From assembly GCF_900258045.1 (NCBI RefSeq), contig NZ_OGVD01000003.1:372001-436000 (forward strand): DNA of 64,000 nucleotides. The letters are read 5' to 3'. The DNA is from Sphingorhabdus sp. EL138 (GTDB lineage: Bacteria > Pseudomonadota > Alphaproteobacteria > Sphingomonadales > Sphingomonadaceae). This document shows positions 27,641 through 35,906 of this stretch, piece after piece; the first letter of the stretch is position 1; each line of letters begins with the position of its first letter. Below the pieces are notes generated by a model, which searched no databases, was not told where the DNA came from, and was given only the letters and a program-made list of their open reading frames with translations. A program made the position numbers and the translations under genes.

Positions 27641-28888
27641 ATGATGTTTTCCAAGAAATTTCAATTGATCGCTCTCCCTTCGTTTCTGGCCATTGGCTTA
27701 GCCGGGTGTGGCGGTGGTTCTTCTGGAAGCGACGGGAGTGCTCAGACAGGCGGCGTGACTCTGCCGCCCACCCAATCGCCTGCGCCCAGTCCGACACCAA
27801 CACCGGCACCAACACCTCCGAAGCCCAACGTCCCCCTCGCTCTGCAAAAGGACCCAATCGGAACCTTCGCCAACCCATGGGCCGTCTCGTTTGCCCCCGG
27901 CACCTCGTTCGCTTTCATCAGTGAAAGGGCTGGCACGATGAAGTTCGTCGACATCAGGAACGGTCAAATTGGAAATGTGTCGGGGTTACCCGATGTCGAT
28001 TTCCGTGGACAAGGTGGACTGGGTGATATCGCCTTTCTTCCCTCAGAGGCGGCGAGCTCGCTGGGCCGCCGTACGATCTATCTGAGCTGGGCTGAGGCTG
28101 GCAGCGGCGACACGCGTGGCGCGGCAGTCGGGCGAGGAACTCTGATTTGCGACCCAACCACGACCTGCCAGATTGAAGCGCTCACCGTCATCTGGCGACA
28201 AGAACCCAAAGTGGACGGAGACGGTCATTATTCTCACAAGATTGCTATCTCACCGGATGGAAAATATCTGTTCGTAAGTAGCGGCGACCGTCAGAAACAG
28301 ACCCCGGCGCAAGACAATGGTAACACTCTCGGCACCATTGTGCGTCTGAATCTTGATGGGAGTCCGGCTACAGGAAACCCATTTGCCAATCGCGGTGGTC
28401 CCGCCAACCAGATATGGTCCTTCGGGCATCGCAATATCCTCGGTCTGCAATTCGCGCCAAATGGCAGCTTGTGGGCTGCAGAGCACGGGCCGAGAGGGGG
28501 CGACGAATTCAACCGGATCGAATCCGGCGCCAATTACGGCTGGCCGATTGTTTCAGAGGGCGAGCATTATGACGGCCGCCCAATACCCTCACACAGTTCG
28601 CGCTCTGACCTCAAGGCTCCGACATTGAGCTGGACCCCGGCAATCGCCCCAGGCGATTTCATTTTCTACACGGGCACTGCCTTCAATCCCTGGCGCGGAG
28701 ATGCGCTGATTGCCGGCTTGAAGTCCAAGGCCATCATCCAGGTCAAACTCAGCGGTGATACAGCGACTGAAACGAAGCGGTTCGCTTTCGACTATCGCCT
28801 GCGCGACATTGCTCAGGGACCCGACGGACATGTTTATGTGATCGAAGATGGTGACAATGGGCGATTACTCAAGTTGACACCAGGTTAA
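27641..28888 (+). CDS. PQQ-dependent aldose sugar dehydrogenase lipoprotein
   Basis: The ATG at 27641 starts a 415-residue protein with a lipoprotein signal (lipobox LAGC, Cys about 23), a Gly/Ser then Pro/Thr-rich tether (about 24-65), and a six-bladed GSDH domain as in the soluble aldose sugar dehydrogenase YliI/Asd. Motifs are NPWAVSFAPG, GQGGLGDIAF, GHYSHKIAISPDGKYLFVSSGDR (active-site His region), SFGHRNILGLQFAP, AEHGPRGGDEFNRIE, NYGWPIVSEGEHY and the closing DGHVYVIEDGDNGRLLKL. It would oxidise aldose sugars using PQQ and calcium, anchored in the envelope. No PQQ synthesis genes are in the window. Confidence 0.88.
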   Translation: MMFSKKFQLIALPSFLAIGLAGCGGGSSGSDGSAQTGGVTLPPTQSPAPSPTPTPAPTPPKPNVPLALQKDPIGTFANPWAVSFAPGTSFAFISERAGTMKFVDIRNGQIGNVSGLPDVDFRGQGGLGDIAFLPSEAASSLGRRTIYLSWAEAGSGDTRGAAVGRGTLICDPTTTCQIEALTVIWRQEPKVDGDGHYSHKIAISPDGKYLFVSSGDRQKQTPAQDNGNTLGTIVRLNLDGSPATGNPFANRGGPANQIWSFGHRNILGLQFAPNGSLWAAEHGPRGGDEFNRIESGANYGWPIVSEGEHYDGRPIPSHSSRSDLKAPTLSWTPAIAPGDFIFYTGTAFNPWRGDALIAGLKSKAIIQVKLSGDTATETKRFAFDYRLRDIAQGPDGHVYVIEDGDNGRLLKLTPG

Positions 28889-29739
28889 CCTGCACAGTTA
28901 CCGAAAGGCGCGTTGATGACGAATGGTAAGCGGTATCGACTACTACCGGCTACTGCTTAGGGGATAGGCGTGCTTCTTCTGCGTCGTCGATGTTGGAAAG
29001 GGTAAAGAGGAGTTGATGCACCAAGCAGGTTGAAACTGCCGGATCGGAAAAACCCGTTTTCGGCCGTGGCGCTTCGATCGCGTGCTATAGGTTGGGACCT
29101 CTTCGCGCGAAAGGCATCATGGCTAGCGGCGCATGACAAGGCGGCAATAAAAGGCCGAATACGTGGCCGCCCAACCAGAAGAGAGCTCAGCACCAAAAAA
29201 CCTTGCCAGAGGAGCGCCGTCCACACACAGTCCAGTTTGAGACAAGCCTCAACGACTGAGATTGGCATCGGTAGCCGACTGTTGACTTCTGGTTTCGAAG
29301 AATAGGATCCATGGTATCATCTTTTGATGGCCTTAGACCAACTCGTCATTAGAACTCCTCAAAGGCGAAGTCTGCTTAACGATCCCGCTGGCAGATTTCA
29401 TCCTAAGACTGTTACGAAGTTCCGCGAAACATCTCTGGAACACCCACCTTGGGTCGTCAGCGTTCAGACTGTTAATGCTAAGTCTATCGTCAAAGCCGAC
29501 TGACCGCTATCGGCCCAATTCCTGCCGTTGCAATCGACTCAATCGAACGGCAGCTTCCCTCGCCACTTTCAGTCACTCGCCGACGCTTGACTGGTCGGAA
29601 TCGCCTGAAAGCTGACATTCAACAAAACAGAGCATAGGGGCCAGAAAGGGTCGCGATTTCAACCAGTGGATTTAGCGGACAGCCACAATCCAAAAGCACG
29701 TCGATCTTAGTATGGTCCTCTAAGAGAAGCCAGAAGACG
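28889..29739. other. Gene-poor stretch between dehydrogenase and integrase
   Basis: About 850 bases contain only short frames on both strands with no ribosome sites or family features, including a 58-codon frame at 29327-29503. The sequence looks like eroded remnants, as is common downstream of island integrase genes. Confidence 0.45.
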
Positions 29740-30975
29740 TCATTTGACCAAAGCAGATCGCGGCTTTCTAAAATGCCCGTGCAGGATCTTTGCTCCCGAT
29801 CGCAATTGGTCCAGATAATCCGACCAGCTTCGCATCATTTCAATACGCTCGTCCCAATGTTTGCCGCGTGCATAGGCTCGGCGCACATCGTCTCTTTCAG
29901 CATGCCCCAATTGCCTTTCAATGGCATCAGGATTCCACCTGCCTTGCTCATTCAACAGCGTGCTGGCCATTGCGCGAAATCCGTGCGCTGTCATGGTTTT
30001 GCCGTCAAAACCCATGCGGCGCAGCGCAAGGTTGATGGTATTCTCACACATCGGGCGATCTCGCTTCCCCTGGGCCGGAAAGAGAAAACGCCCAAAACCA
30101 CTAACTTCTCGTAGATCTTCGACAATCGCCAAAACCTGGCGCGTTAACGGGACACGGTGCGGCTTGCGCATTTTGGTCTTCTCCGCAGGAATGGTCCAGA
30201 TCGATTTATCAAAATCAAACTCGTTCCATTCGGCCTGTCGCAGTTCGCCAGGACGCACGAAAACATGCGGAGCCATACGCAAAGCCGAATGAGTGATCGG
30301 ATAGCCCGAATAGGCATCGATCGCTCGCAGCAATACTCCTGCCTCCTTTGGATCGATAATTGCAGCCCTGTGCGTTACCTTGGGGACGGTAATGGCACCG
30401 CGAAGGTCCGCAGATACATCACGGTCAGCTCTTCCCGTGGCGATGGCATAGCGGAACACCTGGCCGCAGGTGCTGCGCAATCGCCTTGCAGTTTCATAAT
30501 GTCCGCGCTTTTCAACCGTACGCAGCACAGCGAGCAATTCCGGGGCCTTGATATCGCTGATCTTGCGAAGACCAATTATCGGATGCGCAAAATTCAGAAG
30601 CCAGCGCAGTTTGCGTAGCGTAACCTCAGCCCGTCCTTCACGCTCAACCTTCTCCAGCCATTCTTCCGCCACAGCCGCAAATGTGTTGGCGCTCGCGAGT
30701 GGGCCGGTGATCTTGTCAATCTTTCGTTTGGCAGCGGGGTCAAAGCCTTCTGCTATCTGTTGTTTGATCTCTTGCCTCTTCAATCGCACTTCGGCGAGCG
30801 AGACAGCAGGATAGACACCCAGCGCGATGGTACTTCGCTTTCCGGCAAAGCGATAGTCCATGCGCCAATACCGCTGACCAGCCTTTGTGACGAGCAGATA
30901 CAGGCCGCCGCCATCTGACATTTTATAGGGCTTTTCTCTCGCTGCTGCTTTCCTGACAGCCATGTCGGTCAACAT
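29740..30975 (-). CDS. P4-type tyrosine integrase
   Basis: This site-specific recombinase of about 411 residues inserts and excises islands at tRNA genes. The N-terminal DUF4102 arm-binding domain shows KMSDGGGLYLLV, YWRMDYRFAGKRSTIALGVYP and IAEGFDP. A core-binding SAM-like domain follows, then the catalytic domain with Arg in FVRPGELRQAEW, HGFR in MTAHGFRAMASTLL, and LGHAERDDVRRAYARG with the Tyr nucleophile. The ATG at 30975 has GAGGTG 5 bases upstream and is preferred over the ATG at 30987. It reads away from tRNA-Leu, 158 bases from the tRNA 3' end, the standard arrangement for an integrated element. Confidence 0.93.
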   Translation of the reverse strand: MLTDMAVRKAAAREKPYKMSDGGGLYLLVTKAGQRYWRMDYRFAGKRSTIALGVYPAVSLAEVRLKRQEIKQQIAEGFDPAAKRKIDKITGPLASANTFAAVAEEWLEKVEREGRAEVTLRKLRWLLNFAHPIIGLRKISDIKAPELLAVLRTVEKRGHYETARRLRSTCGQVFRYAIATGRADRDVSADLRGAITVPKVTHRAAIIDPKEAGVLLRAIDAYSGYPITHSALRMAPHVFVRPGELRQAEWNEFDFDKSIWTIPAEKTKMRKPHRVPLTRQVLAIVEDLREVSGFGRFLFPAQGKRDRPMCENTINLALRRMGFDGKTMTAHGFRAMASTLLNEQGRWNPDAIERQLGHAERDDVRRAYARGKHWDERIEMMRSWSDYLDQLRSGAKILHGHFRKPRSALVK

Positions 30976-31000
30976 ATGACACCTCATCTGGCGGAAAATA

Positions 31001-31035
31001 TACCGTCAAATGTACTGTAATGTACCGTCAATTGC
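31001..31035 (+). repeat. Possible integrase arm-type sites, right end
   Basis: TACCGTCAAATGT at 31001 and TACCGTCAATTGC at 31023 flank a weaker TACTGTAATG, giving three units with an 11-base period between the integrase start and the tRNA. Similar units occur near 10659-10683 at the other putative end. They may serve as integrase arm sites and/or autoregulatory operators; this is inference. Confidence 0.4.
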
Positions 31036-31133
31036 AACGAATTTTGCTGGATCGCTATGGACGAATTATTCGCTATAAATGGCTGATTTACTGGACTTTC
31101 ACGGACGTTTGTGGATATGTCCGGAAGAAGGAA

Positions 31134-31220
31134 TGGTGCCCAGAAGAGGACTCGAACCTCCACATCCTTGCGAATACTAGCACCTGAAGCTAGCGCGTCT
31201 ACCAATTCCGCCATCTGGGC
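31134..31220 (-). tRNA. tRNA-Leu (anticodon CAG)
   Basis: The 87-base gene folds with acceptor stem GCCCAGA/TCTGGGC, a class II long variable arm, anticodon loop TTCAGGT (CAG) closed by GCTAGC/GCTAGT, T-loop TTCGAGT and an encoded CCA end (31134-31136). It reads CUG codons. The gene is intact and appears to be the integration target of the adjacent integrase. Confidence 0.95.
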
Positions 31221-31452
31221 CAACCGACATGTTGTCGGTGCAGGAGCGGGCGATTAGCGCCACGAGGGCGATATTGTCAATGATTCATCTGTCGATAATG
31301 GCGATCTTATGTCTGACAGAGCTCTAGCGTGGGAAATATGCTATATAACGGCAGCAATAATATGGATTCGGATATTGCGTGCACGCGCCGGTCATGCAAA
31401 AGCGCGCGGGAAGACAATGGCATCATTGCGCGAAAGAAATGGATATTACACT

Positions 31453-32400
31453 ATGACGCTTGACGGACAATTGGTTTGCATTTTTGGCGGTGGCGGTTTT
31501 TTGGGTCGCTATATATCGCAGCAGCTATTGTCGCGCGGCGCCCGGGTACGAGTGGCCGAACGCAATGTCAAGAATGCCATGCATATCAAACCGCTTGGTA
31601 ATTTGGGCCAGACCCAATTTGCCAGCGCCGATGTGACCAAGAAAGACAGCGTAAAACGGGCGGTTCATGGTTGTAACGCGGTTATCAATCTGGTTGGCAT
31701 TTTGGATGGCGATTTTGAAACGGTGCACGTAACCGGCGCGCGCAATGTAGCCGAGGCAGCGGCTGAAGCCGGGTGCAGCGCGTTGATTCAAATGTCCGCC
31801 ATCGGTGCCGATAGCGAATCGCCATCCCGCTATGGGAAGAGCAAAGGCGACGCCGAAGCCGCCGTGCTGGAGGCATTTCCGAGCGCTGTAATAATGCGCC
31901 CGTCCATAGTATTTGGCCGCGAAGATCAGTTTATCAATCGCTTTGCTGCGATGATCCAGATGATGCCTATCGTGCCGATAGTCGGCGGTGGCACCAAGTT
32001 CCAACCGGTTTTTGTCGGGGACGTTGCGCAGGCCGTGGCTGCGGCACTGGAAAAACCAGCCCGCTATGCAGGGCGGACTTTTGAACTGGGAGGGCCGGAA
32101 ATTATCTCAATGGGAGACCTCAATCGGCGGATCGCCAAGATGACCAAGCGGGATCGCGGCTTTTTTGAGATTCCGGATTTTGCAGCGAAACTGATGGCGA
32201 CTTGCACCGGCTTTCTTCCCGGCGCACCAATTACGTCCGATCAGTATAAGATGCTGCAGAGGGACAATGTTGTTGCTGATGGGCAAGCTGGACTGGAAGC
32301 CTTTGACGTAACCCCTACACCGCTTGCCACCGTTGCCCGGGGCTGGATGGACAAATATACGACTTATGGCCGCTTTGGAGCGCGCGCTAAGGCCAGTTAG
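31453..32400 (+). CDS. NDUFA9-like atypical SDR (complex I-associated family)
   Basis: This 315-residue protein has a Rossmann NAD(P) site at its start (VCIFGGGGFLGRYISQQLL). It carries the NDUFA9 subfamily pattern: FASADVTKKDSVKRAVHGCNAVINLVGIL, SALIQMSAIGAD, RYGKSKGDAEAAVLE, MRPSIVFGREDQFINRFA and FQPVFVGDVAQAV. The catalytic SDR Tyr-Lys pair survives as YGKSK. Homologues are assembly or accessory proteins of respiratory complex I, or quinone-related proteins, in alphaproteobacteria. The ATG at 31453 starts right before the first strand; upstream in-frame ATGs add a tail without homology. It converges with uppP. Confidence 0.85.
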   Translation: MTLDGQLVCIFGGGGFLGRYISQQLLSRGARVRVAERNVKNAMHIKPLGNLGQTQFASADVTKKDSVKRAVHGCNAVINLVGILDGDFETVHVTGARNVAEAAAEAGCSALIQMSAIGADSESPSRYGKSKGDAEAAVLEAFPSAVIMRPSIVFGREDQFINRFAAMIQMMPIVPIVGGGTKFQPVFVGDVAQAVAAALEKPARYAGRTFELGGPEIISMGDLNRRIAKMTKRDRGFFEIPDFAAKLMATCTGFLPGAPITSDQYKMLQRDNVVADGQAGLEAFDVTPTPLATVARGWMDKYTTYGRFGARAKAS

Positions 32401-32410
32401 GCCATCCGCG

Positions 32411-33205
32411 CTAAAACCAGATCAGCAACGCTGCGCCCATGGCTACGCGGTAGATCACAAATACCATCATCGACGCCTTGCGCAGGAACTGCATCAGGAA
32501 CGTCATCGTGGCAAACGCGGCCACGAAGGTCAGCGCGCCGGTGATCAATGCCTCTTTGAGCAGATCGCCACTGGCATCCATGAGATCAGGCACGATCAAA
32601 ATCCCTGCGCCAGCAACGGCGGGAATAGACAACAGGAAAGAAAAACGGGCTGACTCCACACGACTATAGCCCAGAAAACGGGCAGCGGTCATCGTGACAC
32701 CCGACCGGCTTGTGCCGGGAATTAGCGCCAGAGCCTGCGCCAGGCCGACAATCAGTCCGTCTTTCAAGGTCATGTCCTCAAACGATTTCACTTGCTGCCC
32801 AACGCGGTCGGCCACGCCAAGAAGGACGCCATAGACAATCAAGTTAATTCCCACCAATGTCGTGCTGCGGAACCCCTCCAGATAGCCGCCGGTTTTCAGG
32901 AACAAACCCACTATGACAGCAGGAATAGTGCCGATTATAATCCACCACAGCAGCCGGCGCTCGGCATCTGCCTTGCCAATACCAATGGTTGCCAAGCCGC
33001 CCTTGCCGAGAGAAAGCACGTCTTTGAAAAAATAAGTGATGATCGCAAGCAAAGACCCAACATGCACAGCAATGTCTATCATCGGCCCCTGATCGGCATA
33101 GCCGGTGAAAACCGGAAGCAATATAAGGTGACCGGATGAGGAAATTGGCAAAAATTCGGTTACGCCTTGCACAACGGCGAGGAGCAGCATTTGAATAAAT
33201 GTCAT
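32411..33205 (-). CDS. uppP: Undecaprenyl-diphosphatase
   Basis: This 264-residue polytopic membrane protein of the BacA/UppP family dephosphorylates undecaprenyl diphosphate, recycling the carrier for peptidoglycan and polysaccharide synthesis. The two family motifs are present: QGVTEFLPISSSGHL near residue 14 and ALIPGTSRSGVTM near residue 165. Several membrane helices span the rest. Length is normal for the family. Confidence 0.95.
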   Translation of the reverse strand: MTFIQMLLLAVVQGVTEFLPISSSGHLILLPVFTGYADQGPMIDIAVHVGSLLAIITYFFKDVLSLGKGGLATIGIGKADAERRLLWWIIIGTIPAVIVGLFLKTGGYLEGFRSTTLVGINLIVYGVLLGVADRVGQQVKSFEDMTLKDGLIVGLAQALALIPGTSRSGVTMTAARFLGYSRVESARFSFLLSIPAVAGAGILIVPDLMDASGDLLKEALITGALTFVAAFATMTFLMQFLRKASMMVFVIYRVAMGAALLIWF

Positions 33206-33478
33206 GATGGGGCCCGGGACAAGTGAAGGAAATCAACATATAGAAGCGACATTCGATTTTGTCGTCGATGAATTTAGGTCCGTTTCGATACTTTTATTGC
33301 GCGGATAGCTGTGACCTAAGCCAGAGAATCGCTGAAATACGTTATATAGGTTAGAATAGCTGTCCTATTTTGTTGTTTTTGCGTGACTCTGCCTATGGTT
33401 TCGCCTATCGCGAGCCCAACGCCCGCTCAGGAGGGCAAGGTCACCCTAATCGAAAAATACAAGAAACGAGCGATCTGC

Positions 33479-34933
33479 ATGCCAAAAGGCACGAAAAAAT
33501 TAGACATGTTGAAATTTGTCAACACTGGGCAAAACTATCCGGAAAAGCGCGAGCCAACGCTGCGCGCCGAGGATTTTCATGAAATTGCCGACCGTTATGC
33601 CCCCGAAAAGGCGGCGGAACAGGCCGCGCGCTGTTCGCAATGCGGCGTGCCTTATTGCTCGACCTATTGCCCGTTGCATAACCATATCCCGGACTGGTTG
33701 CGTCTGACCGCCGAGGGCAGAGTCCGTGAAGCCTATGAAATGTCGAATCTGACTTCGACCATGCCGGAGATTTGCGGGCGCATCTGTCCGCAGGATCGTC
33801 TGTGTGAAGGCAATTGCGTCATTGAATTTTCCGGTCATGGCGCAGTGACCATCGGCGCGGTAGAAAAATATATCACTGATACCGCCTGGGAAGAAGGCTG
33901 GGTTGAACCGCTGGTTGCGGGTAAATCGCGCGGCCAGTCCGTCGGCATTATCGGCGCCGGTCCCGCTGGCCTGACCGCCGGGGAATATCTGCGCGTCGCT
34001 GGCTATGACGTTCACATCTATGATCGCCATGATCGCGCCGGTGGTTTGCTGACTTACGGCATTCCTGGCTTCAAGCTTGAGAAAGACGTCATCATGCGGC
34101 GCATTCAGCGTCTTAAAGATGGCGGCATCAACTTTCACGAGAATTTTGAAGTTGGCAAAGATGCAACATTGGATGAACTGCGCACTAAACATGATGCGAT
34201 CTTGATCGCGACGGGCGTCTACAAGGCACGCGAAATCAAAATGCCCGGCGTGGGCGCACCTGGTGTCGAAGAGGCATTGGATTTTCTGACCGCCTCAAAC
34301 CGTAAAAGCTTTGGCGATGATGTGCCCGATTTCGACAATGGCCGTTTCAATGCCGAAGGCAAGAATGTGGTCGTCATCGGTGGCGGCGATACCGCGATGG
34401 ATTGCGTGCGGACCTCGGTGCGTCAGGGGGCGAAATCAGTAAAATGCCTCTATCGCCGTGATCGTGCCAATATGCCAGGGTCGCAGAATGAAGTGAAAAA
34501 TGCCGAGGAAGAGGGCGTGGATTTTGTTTGGCTCTCTGCCCCCAAAGCAGTCGAGGGTACAGATCACGTCACAGCGGTGAAGGCCACCAAGATGCGTCTC
34601 GGCGCACCTGATGCCAGTGGCCGGCGCGCACCAGAGGTGCAGCCCGATAGCGAGTTTAAGTTGGAGGCAGATCTGGTCATCAAGGCTTTGGGTTTTGATG
34701 CCGAAGAGCTGCCCAGCCTGTTCGACTGCCCCGACCTCAGCGTTACCCGCTGGGGCACGTTGCGGGTCGATCACAAGAGCATGATGACCAATCTCGATGG
34801 TGTTTTCGCCGCTGGTGATATTGTTCGCGGAGCCAGCCTTGTGGTATGGGGCATCCGTGACGGTCGCGATGTGACCGAGCATATGCACAAATTCTTGCGC
34901 GAAAAAGCTCGGGCGGAAAAGCAGGCCGCCTGA
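33479..34933 (+). CDS. gltD: Glutamate synthase small (beta) subunit
   Basis: The 484-residue product supplies NADPH electrons to the GltB subunit for glutamate synthesis from glutamine and 2-oxoglutarate. The N-terminal iron-sulfur domain has CSQCGVPYC and CGRICPQDRLCEGNC (residues about 48-115), the FAD site IIGAGPAGLTAGEYL (near 157) and the NADPH site VVVIGGGDTAMD (near 300), closing with GVFAAGDIVRGASLVVWGI. The ATG at 33479 (MPKGTKKLDMLKF) matches the usual family start; the frame extends upstream to 33383 without homology. Confidence 0.94.
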   Translation: MPKGTKKLDMLKFVNTGQNYPEKREPTLRAEDFHEIADRYAPEKAAEQAARCSQCGVPYCSTYCPLHNHIPDWLRLTAEGRVREAYEMSNLTSTMPEICGRICPQDRLCEGNCVIEFSGHGAVTIGAVEKYITDTAWEEGWVEPLVAGKSRGQSVGIIGAGPAGLTAGEYLRVAGYDVHIYDRHDRAGGLLTYGIPGFKLEKDVIMRRIQRLKDGGINFHENFEVGKDATLDELRTKHDAILIATGVYKAREIKMPGVGAPGVEEALDFLTASNRKSFGDDVPDFDNGRFNAEGKNVVVIGGGDTAMDCVRTSVRQGAKSVKCLYRRDRANMPGSQNEVKNAEEEGVDFVWLSAPKAVEGTDHVTAVKATKMRLGAPDASGRRAPEVQPDSEFKLEADLVIKALGFDAEELPSLFDCPDLSVTRWGTLRVDHKSMMTNLDGVFAAGDIVRGASLVVWGIRDGRDVTEHMHKFLREKARAEKQAA

Positions 34934-34970
34934 ATACCCCCATATCTGGGCACCTATTTCGGAGTTATAC

Positions 34971-35858
34971 ATGAAAAAGTTCATCGCAATTACTGTGAGT
35001 TCCATCGCCCTCGCTGTCAGCAATCCAGCCGCAGCACAAGAAACCGATGACACCACAAAGACTGCCGCAACCGAGACGGCGGCGATCGACCCGGCACGTC
35101 TCTCTGCCGCCAAAAGCACGGTCGATTATCTGTTCCCGCTCGGCACCTATGAGCGGATGATGAAGGGCACGATGGACCAGATGATGGACCAGATGATGAT
35201 GAGCATGGGCAACATGCGCATGGGTGACCTGGCTGGTGCAGGCGGCGTGGCCAGGGGCGACATGCCTGAAGGTATGGGCGAGAAGACACTAGCCGAAATG
35301 GCGACCGAAATGGACCCGCATTACGCAGAGCGGACCAAAATTTCGACCAAGGTGATTATGGACGAGATGGTCAACCTGATGATCGGGATGGAACCAGCCG
35401 TTCGCGAAGCACTGACCAATATTTATGCGCGCAAATTCACGGTTGGCCAACTAACCGAGATGAACAGCTTTTTCGCGACCGATACCGGCAGTGCCTTCGC
35501 ACGCGACTATATGATGGTCTTTGTCGATCCGGAAATGATGCAATCGATGATGAACATGGTCCCGGAAATGATGCAGGCCATGCCAGAGATAATGAAAAAG
35601 GTCGAAGAGGCTACTGCCCATCTACCGCCCGTTAAAATACCTGGCAATGATCCCTTTGCATCGGTTGAGGAAATCATGGACGAGGTTGAAAATTCAGATG
35701 ATACGACAGATTGGGAAGACCCCGACAACTGGTCAGCGGAAGACCGAGAGCTCGTCAACAAACTGAGCGTCGATTCCGACACCGCGTTTGAGAAATATTA
35801 TGAAGCGCTCGAAAAAGCGCAGAAGAACGCCAAAGCAAAAATGGCGAACGGCAAATAG
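34971..35858 (+). CDS. Met-rich secreted DUF2059-like protein
   Basis: The 295-residue product has a signal peptide ending AAAQ (about residue 23). Residues 35-200 are extremely Met-rich (clusters such as DQMMDQMMMSMGNMRMG and MMQSMMNMVPEMMQAM) and include a DUF2059-like helical segment (AVREALTNIYARKFTVGQLTEMNSFFATDTGSAF). The C terminus is acidic. It sits between gltD and gltB on the same strand, with gaps of 37 and 48 bases, so it is co-transcribed with them. Function is unknown; Met clusters can bind Cu(I) or be oxidant sinks, but that is speculation. Confidence 0.8.
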   Translation: MKKFIAITVSSIALAVSNPAAAQETDDTTKTAATETAAIDPARLSAAKSTVDYLFPLGTYERMMKGTMDQMMDQMMMSMGNMRMGDLAGAGGVARGDMPEGMGEKTLAEMATEMDPHYAERTKISTKVIMDEMVNLMIGMEPAVREALTNIYARKFTVGQLTEMNSFFATDTGSAFARDYMMVFVDPEMMQSMMNMVPEMMQAMPEIMKKVEEATAHLPPVKIPGNDPFASVEEIMDEVENSDDTTDWEDPDNWSAEDRELVNKLSVDSDTAFEKYYEALEKAQKNAKAKMANGK

Positions 35859-35906
35859 ACAGCAGCACGCAAAATCGATGCTCTTACCTACTGAAATGAA
35901 ATTGAT

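Noticed and set aside
29327-29503. 58-codon open frame upstream of the integrase
   Set aside because: No ribosome site, no family resemblance, and surrounded by stop-rich relic DNA.
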